Source of the DNA: Gaiellasilicea sp963811885
Lineage (GTDB): Bacteria > Actinomycetota > Thermoleophilia > Gaiellales > Gaiellaceae
DNA length: 64,000 bases
Direction of reading: 5' to 3'
Assembly: GCA_963811885.1 (NCBI GenBank)
Contig: CAWETB010000015.1
Location: 62,001 to 126,000 of the forward strand
The notes under the pieces were generated by a model. The model had not been told where the DNA came from and searched no databases. It saw only the letters and a program-made list of their open reading frames with translations. Within the stretch, counting starts at the first letter, position 1. The number at the start of each line of letters is the position of its first letter. Shown piece after piece: positions 27,503 to 36,893 of the stretch. The translations under genes were made by a program, and so were the position numbers.

Positions 27503-27963
27503 TGGGCGTCGTGCTGCGGAGAGGGGGAGCCCAGGACGTCCGCTTCCTGCGCGACATGCTCCACCACGCCTATTACTGGCGCGAGCGCGTCCCGGGCTCG
27601 CTGGTCTCGCGCTACGTGCGCGGGTGGGGAAGGCCGGGAGACACCGCCGTGATCGCGCTCGAGAACGGGTTCCCCGTCGGGGCGGCGTGGTACCGCGTCT
27701 TCACGCTCGAGGAGCCCGGCTACGGCTTCGTCGACGACCGGACGCCGGAGCTCGCGATCGCGGTCGTCCCGTCGAAGCGCGGCCACGGAGTCGGCGACGA
27801 GCTCCTGCAGGAGCTGATCGCGAAGGCGCGGGACGCCGGCTACGAGCGCCTCAGCCTCAGCGTCGAGCCCGGCAACCCGGCCCGGAAGCTCTACGAGCGC
27901 CACGGCTTCGCGGTCGTCGACGAGGGCGCCGAGGCGTGGACGATGGTCGCGTCGCTCGCCTAG
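27502..27963 (+). CDS. GNAT N-acetyltransferase
   Basis: 153 aa. The acetyl-CoA motif A appears as IAVVPSKRGHGVGDELLQEL, followed by LSLSVEPGNPARKLYERHGF. Single-domain acetyltransferase with unknown acceptor. Translationally coupled to the VOC gene; 4-base convergent overlap with the next gene. Confidence 0.88.
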   Translation: MGVVLRRGGAQDVRFLRDMLHHAYYWRERVPGSLVSRYVRGWGRPGDTAVIALENGFPVGAAWYRVFTLEEPGYGFVDDRTPELAIAVVPSKRGHGVGDELLQELIAKARDAGYERLSLSVEPGNPARKLYERHGFAVVDEGAEAWTMVASLA

Positions 27964-28497
27964 CTCTTCGGTGCGTAGACGTTGACGACGATGCCGCTCT
28001 GGAAGGGCGTCGTCTCGACGCGCTCGAGGTGCGTGACGTCGATCCCGTCGATCAGGCGCTGGCCCCCGCCGACGAGCACGGGGAAGATCCAGACGTGCAG
28101 CTCGTCGAGCAGACCGTTCTCGAGCAGCGTCCGCGTGAGCTCGCCGGTGCCGTACTTGAGCAGGTCCCCGCCGTCCCGTTGCTTCAGCTCCGCGACTGCC
28201 TCGACCGCGTCCCCCTGGAGCGGCTGCGCGTTCCAGGTCAGATTGGTCAGCGTCCGCGTGGCCACGTGCTTCGGCATCGCGTTGATCTTGTCCGTGAACG
28301 GGTCGCCCGACCGCTGCGGCCACGCCTCGGCGAACCCCTCGTACGTCTTCCGGCCGAGCAGCAGCTCGTCCGCGCTCGACATCAGCTTCTGCGCCGTAGG
28401 CCGCGTGCTCGTCGTCCCAGTAGGGCGGGCTCCAGTTCTGGGGGTTGTCGATGGCGCCGTCCAGCGACATGAAGGTCGATTCGATCAACTTCCTCAT
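27960..28497 (-). CDS. RibD C-terminal/DHFR-like reductase, frame broken once
   Basis: MRKLIESTFMSLDGAIDNPQ is the N-terminal strand of this fold; ADELLLGRKTYEGFAEAWP, KHVATRTL and the C-terminal VWIFPVLVGGGQRLIDG are the NADPH-site signatures. A +1 shift near 28392 lies between HAAYGA and QKLMSSADE. About 178 aa when joined. Probably an NADPH-dependent reductase of unknown substrate; common in actinobacteria as paralogues. Confidence 0.82.
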
Positions 28498-28595
28498 CGG
28501 AGGCTCCTCTCGTCTCGGTGGGTGATCCTACGACCGCGCCCCGGCGGGAAACTCATCGCTAGCATCGGACCAGACTTCGACGGAAAGGTTGAGAG

Positions 28596-30003
28596 ATGGA
28601 ATGTGACGTCGCCGTCCTGGGCGGAGGCCCCGGCGGGTACACGGCAGCGATCCGCGCAGCCCAGCTGGGCGCGAAGGTCGTCTGCGTCGAGCAGGAGCCC
28701 GAGCTCGGCGGCACTTGCCTGCGGGTGGGTTGCATCCCGACCAAGGCCTGGGTGCAGACCGCGCATGCGATGCACCAGGCGGGCGAGACGTTCGCCAAGT
28801 TCGGAGTCGAGGTCAGCCAGCCGCAGCTGAACTTCGGTCAGGCGGTCGAGTGGAAGAACGGCGTGGTCAAGCAGATGACCGGCGGCGTCGCCGGGCTCTT
28901 CAAGGCAAACGGCGTCGAGTGGGCCAAGGGACGCGGCCGCTTCAGCGGGCCGAACACGATCTCGGTCGAGGGCGGGGAGGACGTCAACTTCAAGAGCGCG
29001 ATCGTCGCGACCGGGTCGTTCCCGCTGCGCCCGCCGATCGACGGGATCGACTCGCCCCGCTGTATCGACTCCACCGGCCTGCTCGCGCAGACCGAGGTGC
29101 CGCGCCGGCTCGTCGTGCTCGGCGGCGGCATCATCGGCTGCGAGTTCGCGTCGATCTTCCAGCGCTTCGGCACCGAGGTGACGATCGTCGAGATGCTCGA
29201 CACGCTGATCCCGCAGGAGGACGCCGACGCGGCGAAGGAGCTCGCGAAGGCCTTCGGCAAGCGCGGGATCGCGCTCCAGCTCGGCAAGCAGTGCAACGGC
29301 GTCGAGGACCAGGGCCACCAGCTGCGCGTCCACTTCGGCGACGGCGAGTCCGTCGAGACCGACCTGATGCTCGTCTCGATCGGCCGCGGGCCCGCTCGTC
29401 GAAGGGCTCGGGCTCGAGGAGATCGGCGTCCAGCTCGACCGGCGCGCCGGGATCGCGACCGACGAGCACCGGCGCACGACGGTCCCGCACATCTACGCCG
29501 TCGGCGACTGCGCCGGCTACTGGCAGCTCGCGCACACCGCGTTCCGCGAGGGCGAGGTCGCGGCCGAGAACGCGTGCGGCCACGAGGCGACGATCGGCGA
29601 CCCGGCGGTGCCGCGGCCGATCTACACCGATCCGGAGATCGCGGGCGTCGGCCTCACCGAGGCGCAGGCGCGCGAGCGGCACGGCGACGACATCGCCGTC
29701 GGCACGTTCCCCTGGGTCGCGAACGCCCGTGCCGTGATGCAGGCGGAGACGGTCGGCTGGGTCAAGTCGATCCACGAGACGAAGTACGGCGAGCTGCTCG
29801 GCCTGATCATGGTCGGGCCGCACGTGACCGACCTGATCGAGGCCGGGACGGTGGCGCTCGACGCCGAGGCGACGGTCGAGACGGTCGCCGACGGCATGTG
29901 CGCTCACCCGACGCTCTCGGAGGCGATCAAGGAGGCCGGGCTCGTCGCGCTCGGGCGGGCGATCCACCTTCCGAACAAGAAACGGGCGCCCGCGCAGACC
30001 TAG
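28596..30003 (+). CDS. lpdA: Dihydrolipoyl dehydrogenase (E3), frame broken once
   Basis: FAD motif AVLGGGPGGYTAAIRA; redox-active pair Cys41-Cys46 in GTCLRVGCIPTK; NAD motif VVLGGGIIGCEFASIF; C-terminal dimer domain with IYTDPEIAGVGLTE and the catalytic GMCAHPTLSEA (His-Glu). A +1 shift near 29394 separates SIGRGP from LVEGLGLEEIGVQLD. Re-oxidises the lipoyl groups of the E2 above; it lies 1.4 kb from pdhABC in the same direction. Ends before a strong terminator. Confidence 0.92.
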
Positions 30004-30123
30004 CAACAAAAGTTTTCAAAGTCGCGCAAGGTTTCCGCAAGGGCGGCATCTTCTATAGCCAAGGACGTGCCCTCGTCCCAACATAGGGGCCGTGCCGCCC
30101 GCCGGCCCCGCCTTTTCTCCCAG

Positions 30124-30162
30124 AGCCGCCCCCTTGCCGCAGAGGGGGCGGCTCGCTTTTTT
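30124..30162 (+). terminator. Rho-independent terminator after lpdA
   Basis: 10-bp perfect stem AGCCGCCCCC/GGGGGCGGCT with a 10-base loop, then CGC and six T. Strong. Confidence 0.85.
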
Positions 30163-30173
30163 GGCCGTCGCAT

Positions 30174-30205
30174 GACTCGGGATCCGCGGGAGCGGATCCC
30201 GAGTC
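30174..30205. repeat. Perfect 14-bp inverted repeat (hairpin)
   Basis: GACTCGGGATCCGC, loop GGGA, GCGGATCCCGAGTC. No T-run follows. It could be a REP-type element, a processing site or an operator. Not seen elsewhere in the window by eye. Confidence 0.6.
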
Positions 30206-30324
30206 GCGCAAACCCCTGAAGGGTCGCTTCGCTCCCGACTCAGCGATGAGACCGGCGTCCGTTGTGGACATGTCCCAGGGACAGTCCCTCGGACGTGGCC
30301 GATTCGGCCACGGGCGCGCGGTGT

Positions 30325-30330
30325 TAGCCT
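30325..30330 (+). promoter_or_regulatory. -10 box TAGCCT, leaderless start of the 30337 gene
   Basis: TAGCCT, 6 bases, then ATG at 30337, with no SD. Fits the actinobacterial leaderless pattern. A 7-bp hairpin GTGGCCG-ATT-CGGCCAC (30295-30311) lies just upstream near the -35 position. Confidence 0.5.
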
Positions 30331-30336
30331 CTCGCG

Positions 30337-30564
30337 ATGAGCATCTTCAACAAGCGCTACGCGGTTCTCGGCTGGCTCACGTGGGTCGGCGCCAAGACCG
30401 TGGTGAAGCACAAGGCACGCCAGGCCGTGCCGGGCACGGTCGAAGGCTCGAAGCGGCCGAACAAGGGCGCGATCGCCGCCGGCGTCGCGGCCGTCGTCGG
30501 CGTCCTCTGGTTCTGGCGCAAGAGCTCAGGCGACGCCGAGTTGCCCCCGGCTGCGGAGGAGTAG
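30337..30564 (+). CDS. Small single-pass membrane protein, 75 aa
   Basis: Basic N-terminal half (FNKRYAVLGWLTWVGAKTVV, then HKARQAVPG), one helix KGAIAAGVAAVVGVLWFW followed by RKSS, and an acidic end. Looks like a conserved small membrane protein of this lineage. Only 7 bases before hisC, so likely cotranscribed. Function unknown. Confidence 0.7.
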   Translation: MSIFNKRYAVLGWLTWVGAKTVVKHKARQAVPGTVEGSKRPNKGAIAAGVAAVVGVLWFWRKSSGDAELPPAAEE

Positions 30565-30571
30565 CCTCGCG

Positions 30572-31672
30572 ATGAGCCTCTTCCGGGCCGCCATCGACGG
30601 CCTCGTTCCGTACGAGCCGGGGAAGCCGGAGGAAGAAGTCCAGCGCGAGCTCGGGCTCGCCCGGGTCGTCAAGCTCGCGTCGAACGAAGGCCCGTGGGGC
30701 CCGTTCCCGGCGGCGCTCGAGGCGCTCGAGCGCAGCGCCGGCTCGCTCAACCGCTACCCGGACGGCGGCGCCTTCCACCTCCGCAACGCGATCGCCGCGC
30801 GCCATGACGTCGAGCCGGCCAACGTGATCACGGGCGCCGGCGCCGACGCGATCATCGGCCACCTGTCGCTCGCAGCGCTCGATCCCGGCGACGAGGTCGT
30901 CACGGCCTGGCCCTCGTTCATCAGCTACGTGCTCGATGCGCTGAAGGTCGGCGCCGTGCCGCGGAAGGTGCCTCTCGTCGACGACCACTACGACCTGGAC
31001 GCGCTGCTCGACGCGATCGGGCCGAAGACGAAGCTGGTCTACGTCGCGACGCCGAACAACCCCACGAGCACGATGACGACCCGCGAAGAGCTCGACTCCT
31101 ACTTCGAGCGCGTCCCCGAGCACGTCCTCACCGTTCTCGACCAGGCCTACTTCGAGTACATCGACCGGCCCGACTATCCCGACGGCGTCGCGGAGTACCT
31201 CGCCCGCGGCCACCGGGTGCTCGTGCTGCGCACGTTCTCGAAGATCTACGGGCTCGCCGGCCTGCGCGTCGGCTACGGCGTCGGCCCGGCGGACGTGATC
31301 CAGGCGATCGGCAAGACCCGGCGCGCATTCGACGTCGGCACGCAGGCGCAGGTCGCCGCGCTCGCCAGCATCGACGGGGCCGCCGAGCTGGCCGAGAGGC
31401 GCCGGCTGACCGCCGAGGGGCGCGCCACGCTCGAGCGAACGCTGCGGGAGCACGGGCTCGAGCCCGCGGGGCCTGCGGTCGGGAACTTCCTCTTCGTCGA
31501 GGTCGGCGAGGACGCGCCGGCACTCTTCGACGCGCTGCTCCGCCAGGGCGCGATCGTCCGCCCGATGGGCGCGTTCGGCGCTCCGGGGGCGCTGCGGATC
31601 ACGGTCGGGACGCCGGACGAGAACGCATTCTTCGCCGAGGCGCTCGCTTCCGTCAGGGCGGCGACGACCTAA
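30572..31672 (+). CDS. hisC: Histidinol-phosphate aminotransferase-like PLP enzyme
   Basis: 366 aa. KLASNEGPWGPFPAALEAL at the N-terminus, YVATPNNPTSTMTT, the PLP lysine Lys224 in RTFSKIYGLAGLRVGYG, and Arg in GALRITVGTPDENAF at the end define the HisC branch of fold-type I aminotransferases. May make histidinol phosphate or act on aromatic amino acids; no other his genes are near, so specificity is open. Confidence 0.87.
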   Translation: MSLFRAAIDGLVPYEPGKPEEEVQRELGLARVVKLASNEGPWGPFPAALEALERSAGSLNRYPDGGAFHLRNAIAARHDVEPANVITGAGADAIIGHLSLAALDPGDEVVTAWPSFISYVLDALKVGAVPRKVPLVDDHYDLDALLDAIGPKTKLVYVATPNNPTSTMTTREELDSYFERVPEHVLTVLDQAYFEYIDRPDYPDGVAEYLARGHRVLVLRTFSKIYGLAGLRVGYGVGPADVIQAIGKTRRAFDVGTQAQVAALASIDGAAELAERRRLTAEGRATLERTLREHGLEPAGPAVGNFLFVEVGEDAPALFDALLRQGAIVRPMGAFGAPGALRITVGTPDENAFFAEALASVRAATT

Positions 31673-31722
31673 GGCTCGGCTATCCTGGGGGCCGTCGCGG
31701 GCGCTGAGAGCCCGCTTTCCCT

Positions 31723-33681
31723 ATGCGGACCACCCTAAAGAGAGGAATCGGCCGCGGAGCGGGCGTCAACGGCAACGGCCGGGCCGTTCTGCCGCCCGGC
31801 GCGCTCTCGCCGATCACGATCTACCGCCAGCCGGAGCCGCCGCCGCGCTCGCGCTGGGCGTTCGTCCGCACGGCACTGGCCTGGGCCGGCGTCGCTCCTC
31901 CTCGTCCTGATCGGCTCCGCGGCCGGCGGTGCGTACCTCTGGTTCCACCAGAGCGTCGCCGAGGTCGTCGCCTCGACGCCCGAAGTCAAGGTCGCGGCGA
32001 AGCGGCTCGACGTCGCGCTGCCCGGCCAGCCCGCGACGGCGCTCGTGATCGGCTACGACAAGCGCGCCGGCGAGGGCAAGGGGACGCACGTCGCGCTCCG
32101 ACACGATCATGCTCGTGCGCGCCGATCCCGAGACGAAGTCGATCTCGATGATGTCGTTCCCGCGCGACCTCTTCGTCGCAGATCCACTGCCCGGGCAGGC
32201 CGCCGTTCGGCGCGCGGATCAACAACGCCTACGCGACGTGCGGCACGAAGGGCACGCTCGAGACCGTCCGCAAGCTGACCGGCGTGCCCGTCAACTACCT
32301 GATCACGGTCAACTTCCGCGGCTTCCGCCAGCTCGTCGACGCGGTCGGGGGCATCTGGATCGACGTCGACCGGCGCTACTTCAACGACCGCGGCGGCGAC
32401 TTCGGCTTCGCCACGATCAACCTCTTCCCCGGCTACCAGAAGCTCGGCGGCTACCAGGCGCTCGACTTCGTCCGCTACCGGCACACGGACTCCGACCTCT
32501 ACCGCGTCGCGCGCCAGCAGCTGTTCGTGCGCGCGTTCAAGGACCAGATCAAGGCCAACACGGGGCCGTTCGACCTGCCCAAGGTGATCAAGACGATCAC
32601 GAAGAACGTCGAGGTCGGCGTCGGCGGCAACTCGGAGCTCGACGGCAAGACCGTGCTCGAGTACGCCCTCTTCGCGTACTCGCTGCCGCCGGGCCACTTC
32701 TTCCAGTCGAAGCTCGAGGGGATCGAGGAGCGGTCGGGCTTCGACATCGACCGTCCCGAGGCGAACATCCAGAAGGCGGTGCAGGAGTTCTCGCATCCGG
32801 ACGTCGAGTCACCGCAGAAGGCGACGCAGGTGGCGCTGAACGAGAAGCCGAAGCCCTCGGCGAAGAAGGCGCCGGCGCCGCGCGAGACGACGATCACGGT
32901 GCTGAACGGGAACGGCGTCACCGGCTCGGCCGGCACCGCCAGCTACCTGCTCTCGCAGCGCGCCTACCAGATGATCTATCCGCCGGACGGCAAGAACGCG
33001 AACGCGCCGAACTGGGATTACTTCAAGACGCGGATCCACTACGACAAGGCGCAGGCAGGCGCGGCGGCAGCGGCGAAGAAGGTCGCGACGCTGTTCGGCA
33101 CCGACGACGTCGTGCCGCTCAACGCCAAGGTCGGCGCCCTCGCGAACGGCGCGATGCTGACCGTGATCGTCGGCCAGACCTTCCACGGCACGCTCGCCGA
33201 GGCGCCGGTCGACAAGACGCCCCAGAAGCAGCCCGCCAACGTCGAGCCCGGCGCCGAGGCGTCCCTCGCCTACCTGCGCGAGCGGCAGTCGAAGGTCCCG
33301 TTCAAGCTGATGGTGCCGACGGTGATCGAGAAGACGTCGTGGATCGACCGCGAGAAGCCCGTGCGCATGTACCGGATCGACCCGGACCGGAAGCACAAGA
33401 CGGTCCGGCTGACGTACAAGCTCGGCACCGGCACGAACGAGTACTGGGGCGTGCAGATGACCGACTGGGAGGACGCGCCGGCGCTGTCCGAGCGCAACTT
33501 CGTCCGCTCGATCGGCGGCCGCACCTACGAGCTCCACTACACCGGCCCGAAGCTGCACATGGTCGTGCTCCGCCAGGGCGGCGCCAGCTACTGGGTCGTG
33601 AACACGCTCCTCGACTCGCTCTCGAACGAGACCATGCTCGCGATCGCGAAGGGTCTCAGGCCAGTCGACAAGATCAAGTAG
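31723..33681 (+). CDS. LytR-CpsA-Psr (LCP) family wall-polymer ligase, three frame shifts
   Basis: Cytoplasmic tail, one membrane helix (LLVLIGSAAGGAYLW), then the LCP domain: RSDTIMLVRADP, SMMSFPRDLFV, RINNAYATCGTKGTLETVRK, VNYLITVNFRGFRQLVDAVG and ALDFVRYRHTDSDLYRVARQ with the usual Asp/Arg ligands. A LytR_C domain follows (ITVLNGNGVTGSAGTASYLL). +1 shifts near 31894, 32093 and 32176 are each cured by removing one base. Attaches undecaprenyl-linked polymers to peptidoglycan outside the cell. Followed by sugar-nucleotide genes, which fits. Confidence 0.88.
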
Positions 33682-33696
33682 GTAGGTTCACCGGCC

Positions 33697-34984
33697 GTGA
33701 GCAGAGTGGCTGTCTTCGGCGCCGGCTACGTCGGCCTCGTCACCGGTGCGTGCTTCGCCGACCTCGGCCACGACGTCGTCATCCGCGACGTCGTCCCCGA
33801 GCCGGATCGAGCAGCTGCGCGCCGGCGAGGTGCCGATCTACGAGCCGGGGCTCGAGGAGCTGCTGCGCAACAACGCCGAGCGGCTCACCTACACGCTCGA
33901 CGTCGCGGAGGCGGTGGCAGGACGCCGACTTCCTCTACGTCGCCGTCGGGACGCCGCCCACCTACTCGGGCGACGCCGATCTCTCCGCCGTCTGGACGGT
34001 CGTCGACGAGCTCGGCGGGCTCGATCGCCGCGCCGTGATGGTGATGAAGAGCACCGTCCCCGTCGGTACCGGCGAGAACGTCCGCCACCGGCTCGACGCG
34101 CGCGGCCTCGAGAACGTCGGCTACGCCTCCAACCCCGAGTTCACGGCTGAGGGCACGGCGGTGCGCGACTTCCAGCATCCGGATCGGATCGTGATCGGCG
34201 CGTTCGACGAAGCCGACGGCGAGGCCGTCGAGCAGCTCCACGCCGGCATCGACGCGCCCGTCGTCCACTGCGACGTCGCCTCGGCCGAGATGATCAAGCT
34301 GGCGGCGAACGCGGCGCTGATGACGCGGATCAGCTTCATCAACGAGATCGCGAACGTCTGCGAGGCGACCGGCGCCGACGTCGTCCGCGTCGCCGAGGGC
34401 GTCGGGCTCGACCGGCGGATCGGCTCGAGCTTCCTGCGCGCCGGGATCGGCTACGGCGGCAGCTGCTTCCCGAAGGACTCGCTGGCGCTGAAGCAGCTGG
34501 CGGCCAACTCGGGCTACCACTTCCAGCTTCTCGAACGCGGTGATCGAGGTCAACGAGCTGCAGAAGCGACGGGTGATCGGGAAGCTGCAGCAGCACCTCG
34601 GCAACCTCCGTGGCAAGACGGTTGCGCTGCTCGGCGTCGCCTTCAAGCCGAACACGGACGACATCCGCGAGGCGCCCAGCCTCGTGCTCGCGGGCCGGCT
34701 CGTGGCCGAGGGCGCGCACGTCCGCGCGTGGGACCCGATCGCGAAGATCAACGGCCTCCCGGGTGTCGAACAGGTCGACACGGCCGCCGCTGCAGCTCGC
34801 CGGCGCCGACGCCGTCGTGCTCGTGACCGAATGGCCCGAGCTCGCCGAGGTCGACTGGGCGGAGGCACGCGCCACAGCCGGCTCGGCGCAGCCGGTCTTC
34901 GTCGACGGCCGCAACATGCTCGACCCGGCGCGGATGCGCGAGTCCGGCTGGGTCTACGAGAGCATCGGCCGTCCCTCCGCGTGA
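33697..34984 (+). CDS. UDP-glucose/GDP-mannose 6-dehydrogenase, four frame shifts
   Basis: RVAVFGAGYVGLVTGACFAD (NAD site), PIYEPGLEELLRNN, MKSTVPVGTGENV, YASNPEFTAEGTAVRDFQHP, AEMIKLAANAALMTRISFIN, the catalytic Cys in GIGYGGSCFPKDSLAL and ALLGVAFKPNTDDIREAPS. Shifts of +1 near 33804, 33917, 34533 and 34792; alignment to the family gives the correct spacing only if one base is removed at each. Oxidises a nucleotide sugar to the uronate for surface polymers. GTG start; the stop overlaps the next start. Confidence 0.9.
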
Positions 34985-36096
34985 GCCTGCCTGCGGTCAT
35001 CCTCGTCGGCGGCCTGGGCACGCGCTTGCGGCCCCTGACCGACCGCACCCGGAAGGACATGCTGCCGCTCGTCGACCGGCCCCAGCTGGCCTACACCTTC
35101 GAGCATCTGCGCCGCTTCGGGGTGACCAGGGCGATCATCTCGTGCGGCTACCTGCCGACCCAGATCCAGGAGTACTTCGGCGACCGGTACGGCGACCTCC
35201 GGCTCGAGTACAAGATCGAGCAGGAGCCGCTCGGCACCGGCGGCGCGATCCGCTTCGCCGCCGAAGGGATCGACGAGCCGTTCTTCGCGCTCAACGGCGA
35301 CTCGCTGCGCGAGACCGACCTCGGCGCGCTCGTGGACTTCCATCGCGAGCGGAAGTGCCGCGCGACGATCCTGCTCACGCCCGTGGAGGACCCGAGCCGC
35401 TACGGGCTCGTCCGCGTGCACAGCGACGACGGGCGCGTGCTGAGCTTCCTCGAGAAGCCGAGACCCGAGGAGATCGACACGAACCTGATCAACGCGGGCA
35501 TGTACGTGCTCGAGCCGGACGTGCTCGAGCTGATCCCGCCCGGCCGCCCCGTCTCGATCGAGCGCGAGGTCTTCCCGCAGCTCGTCGAGGAGCAGGGCGT
35601 GTACGGCGTCGCGCTGGCAGGCTACTGGCTCGACATCGGGACTCCCGACGCCTATCTCCAGGCGCACCGTGACGTGCTCGAGCGGAACTTCGTCACCGAG
35701 CTCGGCGACCGGCTCGGGCCCGAGTACACGCTCGTGGCGGACGGGGCCGAGACGGCAGGCGCTCGGCTCGTGCCGCCGGTGTTCGTCGGCGCAGGCGCCA
35801 GGATCGGCGCGGGCGCGCGGATCGGCAGCCTCGCCGTGATCGGCGCGAACGCCGTGATCGGAGAGGGGGCGTCGGTCGAGTCGTCGGTGATCGGGGCCGG
35901 TGCGGTCATCGGCCCGCGGACGCACATCTCCGGCTCGATCGTCGGCGAGCACGCCGAGCTGGGGGAGGAGTGCGAGGTGCGTGGGCTCTCCGTGATCGGC
36001 CCTGGCGCCCAGGTCGGCGACAGGAATATGCTCGACCACGGGATGCGGGTTGCAGCGAACGTGACGATCGCGGCGGGGACGGTGTCGTTCTCGTGA
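34981..36096 (+). CDS. Nucleotidyltransferase with left-handed beta-helix (mannose-1-phosphate guanylyltransferase-like)
   Basis: 371 aa, GTG overlapping the upstream TGA. N-terminal Rossmann-like domain with VILVGGLGTRLRPLTDRTRK and DMLPLVDRP, GTGGAIRFAAEGIDEPFFAL and NGDSL. C-terminal hexapeptide repeats (GAGARIGAGARIGSLAVIGA, GAGAVIGP) form a beta-helix. Makes NDP-sugar from sugar-1-phosphate. The following cupin supports GDP-mannose. Confidence 0.85.
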   Translation: MSLPAVILVGGLGTRLRPLTDRTRKDMLPLVDRPQLAYTFEHLRRFGVTRAIISCGYLPTQIQEYFGDRYGDLRLEYKIEQEPLGTGGAIRFAAEGIDEPFFALNGDSLRETDLGALVDFHRERKCRATILLTPVEDPSRYGLVRVHSDDGRVLSFLEKPRPEEIDTNLINAGMYVLEPDVLELIPPGRPVSIEREVFPQLVEEQGVYGVALAGYWLDIGTPDAYLQAHRDVLERNFVTELGDRLGPEYTLVADGAETAGARLVPPVFVGAGARIGAGARIGSLAVIGANAVIGEGASVESSVIGAGAVIGPRTHISGSIVGEHAELGEECEVRGLSVIGPGAQVGDRNMLDHGMRVAANVTIAAGTVSFS

Positions 36097-36503
36097 GCAT
36101 CGACTCACCGAACCTCGACTCGCTCGACCGCTGGACGTTCGGCGTGCGCAAGGTCGAGAAGCCCTGGGGCTACGAGCTGATCTGGGCGCTGACGGACGTG
36201 TACTGCGGCAAGGTCCTGTTCGTGAAGGCCGGCGCGGCGCTGAGCCTGCAGTTCCACAACGAGAAGGACGAGTCGTGGCTCGTCCAGTCGGGGCGCGCGA
36301 AGCTCGAGCTCGGCGAGGTGGGGCAGGCGGTCCTGAACGAGGAAGTGATCTCGGCCGGCGCCGCGTTCCACTACAAGCCCGGCACGGTCCACCGGATCAC
36401 CGCGATCGAGGACACGACCATCCTCGAGGTGTCGACGCCGCACCTGGACGACGTCGTCAGGCTCGAGGATCTGTACGGCCGCGAGGGGACGTCGGCGCCC
36501 TAG
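36093..36503 (+). CDS. Mannose-6-phosphate isomerase type II-like cupin
   Basis: 136 aa, GTG overlapping the previous stop. Cupin signatures: KVEKPWGYELIWAL, then LSLQFHNEKDESWLVQSGRA and YKPGTVHRITAIEDTTILEV with His/Glu metal ligands (QFHNEKDE; VHR). This domain is the isomerase half of bifunctional ManC proteins; here it stands as a separate gene after the transferase. Confidence 0.85.
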   Translation: MSIDSPNLDSLDRWTFGVRKVEKPWGYELIWALTDVYCGKVLFVKAGAALSLQFHNEKDESWLVQSGRAKLELGEVGQAVLNEEVISAGAAFHYKPGTVHRITAIEDTTILEVSTPHLDDVVRLEDLYGREGTSAP

Positions 36504-36513
36504 AGCTCGAAGT

Positions 36514-36545
36514 CGCAACCTTCACAACAGCATGGTAAGGTTGCG
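36514..36545. promoter_or_regulatory. Perfect 9-bp inverted repeat, likely MerR-family operator
   Basis: CGCAACCTT (36514-36522) and AAGGTTGCG (36537-36545) with a 14-base spacer, ending 3 bases before the merR ATG. The right arm covers the presumed -10 (TAAGGT, 36536-36541, 7 bases before ATG). Dyads of this size placed over the promoter are typical of MerR autoregulation. Confidence 0.65.
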
Positions 36546-36548
36546 CCG

Positions 36549-36881
36549 ATGGAGGCTCTGACGATCGCCGACGCCGCCGCCCGGACGGGCTGGTCGGCGC
36601 GGATGCTCCGCTATCTGGAGACCGTCGGTCTGGTCGTCCCGGCGCGCACGGCGGCCGGGTACCGGATCTACGGGACCGACGAGCTTCTCCAGCTTCGGCA
36701 GCTGAAGCTGCTGCGGGAGCAGTTCGGGCTCGAGCTGGACGAGGTCGCCTTTGCGGCGCGCCTCCGCCGCGAGCCCGAGCTCCGCACGGCCCTCGACGAT
36801 TGGATGCGCTCCGCCGGTCCGGGCGCGGACTGGGTCGAGTGGGAACAGCGAAAGCACGAGCGGCTGATCTCGGCCGCCTAG
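36549..36881 (+). CDS. MerR-family transcriptional regulator
   Basis: 110 aa. Winged helix at the N-terminus: LTIADAAARTGWSARMLRYL and ETVGLVVPARTAAGYRIYG, then a short dimer helix (LRQLKLLREQFGLELDEV). No separate effector domain; no Cys for metal sensing. Located 12 bases before ahcY, so it may control the SAH/methyl cycle genes and itself through the dyad at its start. No SD; leaderless start is likely. Confidence 0.88.
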   Translation: MEALTIADAAARTGWSARMLRYLETVGLVVPARTAAGYRIYGTDELLQLRQLKLLREQFGLELDEVAFAARLRREPELRTALDDWMRSAGPGADWVEWEQRKHERLISAA

Positions 36882-36893
36882 CGAAGGGAACAC

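Larger units (their letters stand above)
30004..30336 (+). other. 333-base intergenic region with terminator and two hairpins
   Basis: No gene supported. It holds a strong terminator (30124-30162), a perfect 14-bp hairpin (30174-30205), a 7-bp hairpin (30295-30311) and a -10 box (30325-30330). The stretch between lpdA and the terminator could encode a short transcript (a TATAG occurs at about 30053), but nothing recognisable. Confidence 0.5.

Noticed and set aside
31693..31718. Terminator-like GCGGGC/GCCCGC stem followed by TTTCCC before the LCP gene
   Set aside because: Short T-run, only a few bases before the start codon; too weak to call.
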